Shown here one piece after another: positions 50,213 to 57,907 of a stretch of 64,000 nucleotides of DNA (its first letter is position 1; every line of letters begins with the position of its first letter). The notes below the pieces were generated by a model. The model saw nothing but the letters and a program-made list of their open reading frames with translations. It made no database searches and was not told the DNA's origin. A program made the translations under genes and the position numbers. The DNA comes from Victivallaceae bacterium (GTDB taxonomy: Bacteria > Verrucomicrobiota > Lentisphaeria > Victivallales > Victivallaceae), in NCBI GenBank assembly GCA_028709805.1, contig JAQUTL010000001.1:124001-188000 (forward strand), given 5' to 3'.

Positions 50213-51688
50213 ATGGGTGATTTGTCTTTGATCCCGATTTTTTTGGCGCTGGTCGCCATTTTGCTGGTGCTGGGCATTGTCTCCACCAAGATATCAAGTC
50301 ACTTCAATGTTCCGACGCTGTTGTTGTTTTTGGGCGTTGGCATGCTGGCCGGAGTGCATTTTGAGTTCAATGATGCGAAACTGGCCAATTTTGTCGGCAC
50401 GGTGGCGATGTGCTATATTCTTTATTCCGGCGGCCTGGACACCAATTTCCGCACGATCCGCGGGGTTTTGGGATATGGTATTCTGCTGGCCACGCTGGGG
50501 GTGCTGCTCACTGCGCTGGTGCTGGGCGCGGCGGCGTATTTTCTCTTTCCATCGTGGAGTTTGGAGTATGCGCTGCTGCTGGGGTGCATTGTTTCGTCGA
50601 CCGATGCGGCGGCGGTGTTTTCGATTCTGCGTTCCCGGAGTGTCAGTCTGCGCGGCGGCCTCCAGCCGCTGCTGGAGCTTGAATCCGGTTCGAACGATCC
50701 GATGGCGGCATTTCTCACCTTGTTTTTCATCGGCGCGGTCATGACGCCGGGCGCTGCCGGATACTGGACGATATTGCCGATGTTTGCGTTGAAAATGGGG
50801 ATTGGAGTGTTGGCCGGCTGGTTGTTCGGGTTGGGCGGACGCTGGCTGTTTGACCGGATTGAACTTGAGTTCGAGGGGCTTTATTCGGTGCTTGGCATTG
50901 CACTGGTGATTGGGGTGTACGGGTTTACCGAAGCGGTTTTCGGCAACGGGTTCATGGGGGTTTATGTCTGCGGTCTGACGATGGGGAACCTGAAATTTGT
51001 TCATAAGAAAGCTCTGGTCAGGTTTCACGACGGCATTGCGTGGCTGATGCAGGTGATGATGTTTCTGGTGCTCGGTTTGCTGGTGACGCCGGCCAATCTG
51101 CCGGGAGTGGCGATATATGCGCTGCCCTTGGCGGTGGTGCTGATTTTTGTCGCGCGGCCGGTGGCGGTTTATCTCTGCATGTTGTTCAGCCGTTATTCGT
51201 GGAGCGAGCGGACGCTGATTTCCTGGGTGGGGCTGCGCGGCGCGGCGCCGATTGTTCTGGCGACCTTTCCGCTGGTGGCCGGGGTCGAAAATTCGGTGTT
51301 GCTGTTTGACGTGGTGTTTTTTATTGTGATCGCGTCGGTGCTGGTGCAGGGAAAAACCCTGATGCCGGTTGCCCGGCTGCTGCATTTGGATCGTCCGCTG
51401 CGCGACCGGAGCAAGTTGCCGCTTGAGCTTGAGGAGTCTGCCGGTCTGAACAGCGAGATGTATGAGTTCTCGGTGCCGGACGGCTCGAAACTGACCGGGC
51501 GGACGCTGGCTGAAATCGGTCTTCCAGCCGGTGCGCTGGTGATGTTGATCCGGCGCGGCGCACAGTTTGTCCTGCCGCGGGGGAATACGGCGATTGAGGT
51601 CGCCGATGGGGTTGTGGTCATGGCCGACCGGGAGACGCTGGCCCGGATTGCCGTCGAATACTTTGATGACACCGGCTTCGACAGCTGA
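50213..51688 (+). CDS. CPA1 family K+/H+ or Na+/H+ antiporter (CvrA/NhaP2-like)
   Basis: 491 residues, about 12-13 membrane helices (to residue 385) and a C-terminal cytoplasmic RCK_C-like (TrkA-C) domain (about 405-491, F-S-V-P-D-G-S-K-L-T-G-R-T-L). The cation site segments S-S-T-D-A-A-A-V-F-S and E-S-G-S-N-D-P-M-A are typical of CvrA/NhaP2 potassium-proton antiporters. It controls cytoplasmic pH or potassium. It starts 37 bases after dnaA with AGGAG upstream, in the same direction. Confidence 0.9.
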   Translation: MGDLSLIPIFLALVAILLVLGIVSTKISSHFNVPTLLLFLGVGMLAGVHFEFNDAKLANFVGTVAMCYILYSGGLDTNFRTIRGVLGYGILLATLGVLLTALVLGAAAYFLFPSWSLEYALLLGCIVSSTDAAAVFSILRSRSVSLRGGLQPLLELESGSNDPMAAFLTLFFIGAVMTPGAAGYWTILPMFALKMGIGVLAGWLFGLGGRWLFDRIELEFEGLYSVLGIALVIGVYGFTEAVFGNGFMGVYVCGLTMGNLKFVHKKALVRFHDGIAWLMQVMMFLVLGLLVTPANLPGVAIYALPLAVVLIFVARPVAVYLCMLFSRYSWSERTLISWVGLRGAAPIVLATFPLVAGVENSVLLFDVVFFIVIASVLVQGKTLMPVARLLHLDRPLRDRSKLPLELEESAGLNSEMYEFSVPDGSKLTGRTLAEIGLPAGALVMLIRRGAQFVLPRGNTAIEVADGVVVMADRETLARIAVEYFDDTGFDS

Positions 51689-51754
51689 TCTCCGGCAATG
51701 TCGATACTCCGCCTGAATACGGCCGTGCGGCAATCGCTTTGCCTGAAATAAAGT

Positions 51755-52456
51755 CTACACCAGTTCTTCCAGAATTTTCTGAAAACGGTTGCGGGCGAAT
51801 TTTTCCCGCCATGGCGAGTGTCCGCAGCGCCCCAGCAGAAACAGCCGGGCGGCCGGAACGCTTCCGGCGACGCCGGAGAACGGGTGCGGGTCGTCGGCGC
51901 CGTGAATGAAGGCGACCGGTCGGGTGAGGGCGGCGAATGCGGCGGAAATTTCACCGGAGGCGCGGAGTTTTGCGGCCTCGTTCCACACCGCGTCATACAT
52001 TGCGCCGTTCACTGCGATGGACGGAGCGGGAGCGATTGGTGAATAATTGTCGGATGCTTCGCACATTTTTCCAAGCTCGGAAAGAAGCTGCGGATTTTTG
52101 TCGATGGCTTTGAGCAGTTCGTTGAAGCGCGGTCCGGCTTTGGCGGCGCGGGCGGCCGCGATCAGCGGAACAAAGCGTTCATCCAACGGCGGCGTGCCGA
52201 CCAGAATAAGACTTTTCACCTTTTCCGGGTGTGCGGCGGTGAACAATACTGCGAGCCACGCTCCCCACGAGTGGCCGAGTAACACCTTTGCGCCGTCGAA
52301 CTGTCCGGCAAGTTCGGCGGTCAGCTCCGCAATTGAGTATTTTGTCTGGCGCGGCGCGGCGGCTCCGGGCAGCATCGACGCAAGGTCGTCCATACTGCCC
52401 GGAGCGCCGGGGCCGCCGTGGATCAGGACCAGACCGGAAAAACGCTTTGGAATCAT
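51755..52456 (-). CDS. Alpha/beta hydrolase, proline iminopeptidase-like
   Basis: 233 residues. Oxyanion motif H-G-G-P-G at 14-18, nucleophile Ser in L-G-H-S-W-G-A-W, acid in H-G-A-D-D-P-H-P and His in C-G-H-S-P-W. The H-G-G-P-G pattern is typical of proline iminopeptidases and related epoxide or ester hydrolases. No signal peptide, so cytoplasmic. Its ATG overlaps the stop of the upstream GDYXXLXY-type gene by four bases. Confidence 0.85.
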   Translation of the reverse strand: MIPKRFSGLVLIHGGPGAPGSMDDLASMLPGAAAPRQTKYSIAELTAELAGQFDGAKVLLGHSWGAWLAVLFTAAHPEKVKSLILVGTPPLDERFVPLIAAARAAKAGPRFNELLKAIDKNPQLLSELGKMCEASDNYSPIAPAPSIAVNGAMYDAVWNEAAKLRASGEISAAFAALTRPVAFIHGADDPHPFSGVAGSVPAARLFLLGRCGHSPWREKFARNRFQKILEELV

Positions 52457-53070
52457 TCCGCCGCGCCGAGTCCGATCTGTGCCAGCGGCACGCCGTCTGC
52501 CGTGAGGCCGGTTACGATATGTTTGCCGTTCAAAACCCGGATCGTGGCGATGGTGTTGTCTTCGTCAATCTGGAAATTCTCCTGTTCAAGCCGGTCGGCC
52601 AGCGACTCGTTGAGGTAATAGTGATTGGTGTCGAATGACGCAAAAAACACCTCGCCGCCGTCTTTCTCTTCGTTCTCCGGTTCCGCACCCAACATGCTCA
52701 TGCGTTTTGACGGATATTCGAGGTTGCCGGACACTTCCGCCCAGTTGCCGTTTTCCGGCGGAACCGCCGAAAGTGCAACGATTTTGGCAAACCCGTCCTC
52801 GTCGCTCGTCAAAGTGGCGTATGCCCGGCGGAGGAACCAGCGGTTCTCGAACCCGGCGCGTTCGGCCTCGGTTATCCGGTAATCCGGCAGGACAAGGCGG
52901 ACGGCGATATAGCGGCCCCGTATCGGATCGTAGGGGTCGTAGCCGGTAACCCGCACTCGGTACTCGACGCCGTTTCTGATGATGTTCTCGCAGTCGACGA
53001 TCCGGTAAATGAGTGCTCCGAAAACTCCGGCCGCCGCGAGCAGAAAGCAGATTATTTGCAGCTTACGCAT
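52453..53070 (-). CDS. GDYXXLXY-family membrane-anchored protein (variant motif)
   Basis: 205 residues with one N-terminal membrane helix (about 5-24) and an external domain. The segment D-P-Y-D-P-I-R-G-R-Y-I-A-V-R-L corresponds to the D-P-R-D-L-x-R-G-D-Y-x-x-L-x-Y motif that names the family, with Arg for the Asp and a diverged end. The family is usually encoded next to DUF2157/DUF4401 proteins, and here the gene follows a DUF2157 gene with an 8-base overlap. Function unknown. Confidence 0.78.
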   Translation of the reverse strand: MRKLQIICFLLAAAGVFGALIYRIVDCENIIRNGVEYRVRVTGYDPYDPIRGRYIAVRLVLPDYRITEAERAGFENRWFLRRAYATLTSDEDGFAKIVALSAVPPENGNWAEVSGNLEYPSKRMSMLGAEPENEEKDGGEVFFASFDTNHYYLNESLADRLEQENFQIDEDNTIATIRVLNGKHIVTGLTADGVPLAQIGLGAAE

Positions 53071-54286
53071 TTTTTGTCTCCCCGAATTTTTTCACCAGCA
53101 GGAGATTGACGATTGCCAGCGCGAGGCCGGCTCCGATGAAGAAACAGCCGCGCATAACGGTGTCATTTTTATAAAAGAATATGTCAAAGATCAAAATTAT
53201 GGCGAGCATCATGCCGGCGTTGAGCGGCAGCAGAAGGTTTTTCCGCGCACCGTCCACGAGCAGCGCCACGGCGAGCGCTCCGGTGTAGATGCCGGGGCAG
53301 AAGAGTATTCCTGGAAAGGCGGCAACCAGCAGCCATGCGGCGGCGGTCCGGTCTGAAACCGCGTTTTTCAGCGTGAACAGCCAGAACAGCGCCGGCAGCC
53401 ACAGCGAACGGTTGAGCGTGGCAATCATATTTTCGGCGGTCAATGTGATTTCTGTGTGATTTAGCTCCGGATTGGCGGCGACGGCAAGCAGTATTGCCAG
53501 TGCCGCGAAGCCGAAAAACAGGCCGGGTGAACGCAGAAAGGTCACTCCTTCGCCGCGCCGCTCGGACATGCCGAAGGCAAGAATGGCGGCAAACACTGTG
53601 CCGAGCATCGCCGGAATCACCGAATAATGCAGCCTTGTGGTGAACGGAAACGCTGCTGAAAATATCAGTGAGACCATCGCCAGCCGCCACACTCCGGTTT
53701 CGACGTTTGCCCGGTATTTGTGCAGATGGTAGACTATCGCCGGCAGCAGCGCCAGAAACAGCGCCGCGACGACCCAGTCGGAACGCTCAACCGCCAGCGG
53801 CCACATCATTCCGGCCGCCGCCGCGATTCCGGCCGCCGAGCCGAAGACGTAGATGAACGGAATACTCATAACCATAACGGCGATAATGAAATCTTCCAGT
53901 TCTCCATTAATGTGATAAAGCTGGGAAACCAGCGCGAGCGCGGCGGCGATTCCGGCGATTATCAGCACGCATGAGCTTTCGCGCATCGCCGCGCCCCGTT
54001 TGGCAAACAGGGTGAAGCCGCCAAGTATCACTCCGGCGGTCAGCGGAACAAACGCAATGACCAGACGGACGGCGAACGGCAGATCGCTCCAGTTGTGCGC
54101 CAGCAGCATGATGGCTCCGGCGCCGACCAGAAGCGCGGCCAGCACCGCGAGCATGACGCTCAGTTTTCCGATGCCGCCCGCCCGGCCGTTTTTCATCTTC
54201 GCGGCAAAGCCGATGATCGCCTGTTCGGTGGGCTCGTCAATTATTCCCGATTCTACCAGACGTCTGGTTTCCAGTGTCACTTTCAT
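53063..54286 (-). CDS. DUF2157 multi-spanning membrane protein
   Basis: 407 residues. A cytoplasmic N-terminal region (about 1-40, L-E-T-R-R-L-V-E-S-G-I-I) is followed by 10 or more hydrophobic helices, the layout of DUF2157 proteins. H-N-W-S-D-L-P lies in the first external loop, typical of the family. ATG 54286 follows GGAGGT at a spacing of six and was preferred to an upstream ATG. Its 3' end overlaps the GDYXXLXY gene; together the two are a conserved pair of unknown role. Confidence 0.85.
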   Translation of the reverse strand: MKVTLETRRLVESGIIDEPTEQAIIGFAAKMKNGRAGGIGKLSVMLAVLAALLVGAGAIMLLAHNWSDLPFAVRLVIAFVPLTAGVILGGFTLFAKRGAAMRESSCVLIIAGIAAALALVSQLYHINGELEDFIIAVMVMSIPFIYVFGSAAGIAAAAGMMWPLAVERSDWVVAALFLALLPAIVYHLHKYRANVETGVWRLAMVSLIFSAAFPFTTRLHYSVIPAMLGTVFAAILAFGMSERRGEGVTFLRSPGLFFGFAALAILLAVAANPELNHTEITLTAENMIATLNRSLWLPALFWLFTLKNAVSDRTAAAWLLVAAFPGILFCPGIYTGALAVALLVDGARKNLLLPLNAGMMLAIILIFDIFFYKNDTVMRGCFFIGAGLALAIVNLLLVKKFGETKNA

Positions 54287-55493
54287 AGCGCACCTCCTTG
54301 GAACTAATATATGCGGCATTCCGGCGATTGTCAAGCCGGATCAGCAGTGCGCAGACCAGAAAGCAGGACGGCGAGAGCAGAAAGCCGGCGCGGATGCCGT
54401 AACTGTCACCCACCCATCCCATAAGCGTGGAGAACACTCCGCATCCGGGAATGCCGGAGGCGGAGAGCAGGATGAAGATCATGGTGGCGTCCTGATCCGG
54501 GAGCCGGCGGGCGCACAGGGTCTGGATGGTCGGCCACAGCGGTCCGGCGCCCATTCCGGCGACGAACAGCAGCGGGAAGAGCAGCAGCACCGACTCGGAA
54601 AGCAGCATGGCCAGCGCGGTCGCGGCCGCCGCCAGCGCCGAGCCGATCAGCAGTTGCGGCGCATAGTGGTCGCGGACGAATATTCCGGCACCCATGCGGC
54701 TGACGATCATGCCCAGAGCGAACACCGCGGTCGCGCACCCGGCGGCCATCGCGGTGGAGCCGAAGGCGAGCTGGACAAAGGCCGGACACCAGAAGGTGAT
54801 GCCGAATTCGCCGCCGCCGGCCAGAAATATCGCCGTCAGATAAATATAAAACCGGCGGCAGAGGAACAGTCTGCCGAAATTTGAAAACACCTTGGACGTT
54901 TTGTCTCTCACTTCCGGCGGCGCTTTTTTGTCCGGCGCCAGCAGCATGAATCCGGGAATCATTCCGCAGACGCAGACCGCCGCCGCCAGTATCCGCCACG
55001 ACACCTCCAGCTCCAGCAGCCAGCCGCCGAGAACGGTTGCGATCACCAGCCCGACCGCCCAGAACGAGTGGGCGAAGTTCACGTAGCGTCCCGGTTCGTC
55101 CGGGTGCAGTGCGCTGACCATCGGCGTGGCCAGTCCTTCGATCACGCCTTCACCGAGACCGGCCACCGCGATCGCCGTCATCAGCATAAAGTAGCTGTTT
55201 GCCCCCGCCGCCATCAGCACGCCGAGCGCCATCACCACCGCCGACCAGCCCACCGGGTGACGGCAGCCGTAGCGCGCCGCCAGAAATCCGCATAGAAGCA
55301 GCGTGATGGTAACCGTAACTGCGCGGCTGAGTTGGATTGCTCCGCCCATGCCCATGCCGCCGGCGTCCAGCGGAAATCCGAGGTCGGCGGCGATCGAGAC
55401 CAGACACAGCGGAATGATGATCGACCCCATCGCGTAGGCGGTGAATACCATAAACGCCGCATAGTCGCAGCGTGAAAAGTGTATTTTTTTCAT
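54237..55493 (-). CDS. MFS transporter
   Basis: 418 residues, 12 membrane helices. G-E-G-V-I-E-G-L-A-T in helix 5 and the loop A-A-R-Y-G-C-R between helices 2 and 3 fit the major facilitator superfamily; the pattern is closest to sugar/FucP-like and Fsr-like carriers. Substrate unknown. It overlaps the hrpB stop by four bases upstream and runs 50 bases into the DUF2157 gene downstream. Confidence 0.85.
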   Translation of the reverse strand: MKKIHFSRCDYAAFMVFTAYAMGSIIIPLCLVSIAADLGFPLDAGGMGMGGAIQLSRAVTVTITLLLCGFLAARYGCRHPVGWSAVVMALGVLMAAGANSYFMLMTAIAVAGLGEGVIEGLATPMVSALHPDEPGRYVNFAHSFWAVGLVIATVLGGWLLELEVSWRILAAAVCVCGMIPGFMLLAPDKKAPPEVRDKTSKVFSNFGRLFLCRRFYIYLTAIFLAGGGEFGITFWCPAFVQLAFGSTAMAAGCATAVFALGMIVSRMGAGIFVRDHYAPQLLIGSALAAAATALAMLLSESVLLLFPLLFVAGMGAGPLWPTIQTLCARRLPDQDATMIFILLSASGIPGCGVFSTLMGWVGDSYGIRAGFLLSPSCFLVCALLIRLDNRRNAAYISSKEVRYESDTGNQTSGRIGNN

Positions 55494-57907
55494 GATTGTA
55501 TTTTCCTTTTTATCGTTTTTAACGTGGGGACGGCGTTGGCGGGGTCGTCCGGCCAGATATGTTTTGGATAGCGGCTCTTCATCTCTTTTTTCACCAGTTC
55601 CCAGCTTCCGCTCCAGAATCCCGGCAGGTCGGAGGTGATCTGGATTGGCCGCCGGGCGGGGGAAAGCAGTTCGATCGTCAGCGGTTTGCCGCCGGCCAGC
55701 GGATGGATTTTGCAGCCGAAAAATTCCTGAACCTTTGCTCCGAGCCGCGGCGCGCCGCCGGAATAGTCGATGCGGAGCCGGCTGCCGGCCGGGGTGATGA
55801 AATATTCCGGACAGCGGCGTTCGAGTTCGGAGAATTTTTCATAACCGATCCGGATTTTCAACGGGTTGTATAAATCTATCTTTTTGAGCGCGTCAAGCGT
55901 TTTGACGCCGGAAAGTTCGGGCGCGAGCCAGCGTTCGAGGTCGGCCAGCAGCGCTTCGTCGCTCCAATCTCCGGCTGATTCGAAACAGGCGGCGCGTTCG
56001 CGCAGCGACTCGGCGCGCGGCGTCCAGTTCAAAACGCGCAGACCGTAACTGCGCACCGCCTCAAGCATGGCCGGAACCGCGTTGAAGTCGCTGATGGGGA
56101 CGCTCTTCAAGACGATTGCCCCGAAACGTTCCCGGCGGGTGGCGACAGCGGCGCCGCGTTCGCGGTCGAAATATATTTCCTCGTCGGTGTTGAACAGGTC
56201 GGGAAAGTATTCTTCCAGCTCGTCCGTCGTAATTGGCGCGGCGAGGCGGATTTTCGCTTCGGGAGCATCGCAGCCGTCCAGACGGGCGACGGCAAGAAAT
56301 TCGGAGCGGGCAAGATCGTCGTGTTCCGGAAGTTTTGCGCCGCGTCCGCCGCTGGTGAGGTAGCGCTCGCTGTGACGCGAGCGTTGACGGGCGATGCGGT
56401 CCGGGTAGGCGAGGGCGGCCAGAACTCCGGCCGATCCGGTGGCGCATTCGCGGTATGGGACATGAAGTTGTGCCAGCAGCCGGTCGCGCTCCGTGGTAAG
56501 GTCGCCGCGCCTGGAGCGTCGCAGGGCGGCAATATGGTCGGCCAGATCGGTGGAATCGATCAGCGGGCGGTTTTCAGCTGCAACCGCGATTTCCGCCGCA
56601 AGCGGGGCAAGACCGTTTTTTCCGGCGCGGATGAGCATCGCGGCCAATCGGGGATGAACCGGCAGTGCGGCGGCGGCGCGGCCGTCCGCGGTAAGCCGGC
56701 CGGCGGCGTCGAGCAATCCGAGCATGGCAAGCAGACCGCGGGCGGCGGACATTGCGGCGGCCGGCGGCGGGTCCGGCCAGTCAAGGTCTGAGGTTCCCCA
56801 GGCGGCGAGTTCGAGCGCGGTGGCGGAAAGTTCGGCGTCGAGAATTTCCGGGCGTGCGAACGGCGCCATCCGGCGTTCGTCGGCCTCGCTCCACATTCGC
56901 AGACAGATTCCGGGGGCCAGCCGACCGGCGCGGCCGCGGCGCTGTTCCGCGGAGGATAATGGAATTGTCACGGTTTCCAGCGTGGTGAATCCGGTGGCCG
57001 GATCGAAGACGGGGACCCGTTCAAGACCGGAGTCGACAACGATGCGAACCCCCTCGATGGTTACGCTGGTTTCGGCCAGATTGGTGGAAAAAACCGCCTT
57101 GCGCCGTCCGTCCGGCGCCGGTGACAGCGCCTCGTCCTGCTCTTTTTTGCCGAGCGAGCCGTAGAGTTCGCAGATCGTTACGTTGTCGGGCATGAGCCGA
57201 CGCGCCGTTTCGGCGGCGGCGGCGATTTCGGAAGCGCCGGGCAGAAAGATCAGCGCGTCGCCGTCATATTTGCTCATCAGTGCGGCGGCGGCGCGGGCGG
57301 CGGCGGACGGTATGCCGCGCCGGTCGTCCGGTCGTCCGGCGTAAATGGTCTCCACCGGAAACATCCGCCCGTCGGCGGACAGAACCGGCGCGGAGCCGAG
57401 CAGTCCTGCCACCGGTCCGGCGTCGATGGTGGCGGACATTACGATGATTTTCAGATCTTCACGCAGATTTTTACGGACGTCGAGTGTCAGCGCCAGCGAA
57501 AGATCGGTCAGAATGCTGCGTTCGTGAAATTCGTCGAAGATTATCAGACCGACGCCGGAGAGTTCCGGATCGGCCTGAACCCGGCGCACCAATATGCCCT
57601 CGGTGACGATTTCCAGACGGGTGTTCTTTCCCGCCACCCGTTCGTTTCTGACCTGATACCCGACGGTTTCCCCCACCGCTTCCCCCAGCATGAACGCAAT
57701 TCGACGGGCGGCCATGCGCGCTGCGGCGCGACGGGGTTCAAGCATCACAATCAGTTTGCCGGAAAGCAGTTCCGACTTTAATAGTTCCGGCGGAAGCGCG
57801 GTGGTTTTGCCGCTTCCGGGCGGCGCCGTCACCACGGCCGCCCCTGAAGTTGCAAGCGCGGTCAGAAGTTGCGGCAGTACGGCGAGCGCCGGAAATTCCC
57901 GGCTCAT
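55490..57907 (-). CDS. hrpB: HrpB-type ATP-dependent helicase
   Basis: 805 residues. DEAH/RHA-type helicase: Walker A A-P-P-G-S-G-K-T-T at 28-36, DEFH box at 125-128 (F-D-E-F-H-E-R-S), S-A-T-I motif III and the Q-R-R-G-R-A-G-R motif VI, then HA2 and HrpB C-terminal domains. HrpB acts on RNA or structured nucleic acids; its role in most bacteria is not clear. ATG 57907 follows GGGAGG and overlaps the end of the upstream MFS-HEAT gene by four bases. Confidence 0.93.
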   Translation of the reverse strand: MSREFPALAVLPQLLTALATSGAAVVTAPPGSGKTTALPPELLKSELLSGKLIVMLEPRRAAARMAARRIAFMLGEAVGETVGYQVRNERVAGKNTRLEIVTEGILVRRVQADPELSGVGLIIFDEFHERSILTDLSLALTLDVRKNLREDLKIIVMSATIDAGPVAGLLGSAPVLSADGRMFPVETIYAGRPDDRRGIPSAAARAAAALMSKYDGDALIFLPGASEIAAAAETARRLMPDNVTICELYGSLGKKEQDEALSPAPDGRRKAVFSTNLAETSVTIEGVRIVVDSGLERVPVFDPATGFTTLETVTIPLSSAEQRRGRAGRLAPGICLRMWSEADERRMAPFARPEILDAELSATALELAAWGTSDLDWPDPPPAAAMSAARGLLAMLGLLDAAGRLTADGRAAAALPVHPRLAAMLIRAGKNGLAPLAAEIAVAAENRPLIDSTDLADHIAALRRSRRGDLTTERDRLLAQLHVPYRECATGSAGVLAALAYPDRIARQRSRHSERYLTSGGRGAKLPEHDDLARSEFLAVARLDGCDAPEAKIRLAAPITTDELEEYFPDLFNTDEEIYFDRERGAAVATRRERFGAIVLKSVPISDFNAVPAMLEAVRSYGLRVLNWTPRAESLRERAACFESAGDWSDEALLADLERWLAPELSGVKTLDALKKIDLYNPLKIRIGYEKFSELERRCPEYFITPAGSRLRIDYSGGAPRLGAKVQEFFGCKIHPLAGGKPLTIELLSPARRPIQITSDLPGFWSGSWELVKKEMKSRYPKHIWPDDPANAVPTLKTIKRKIQS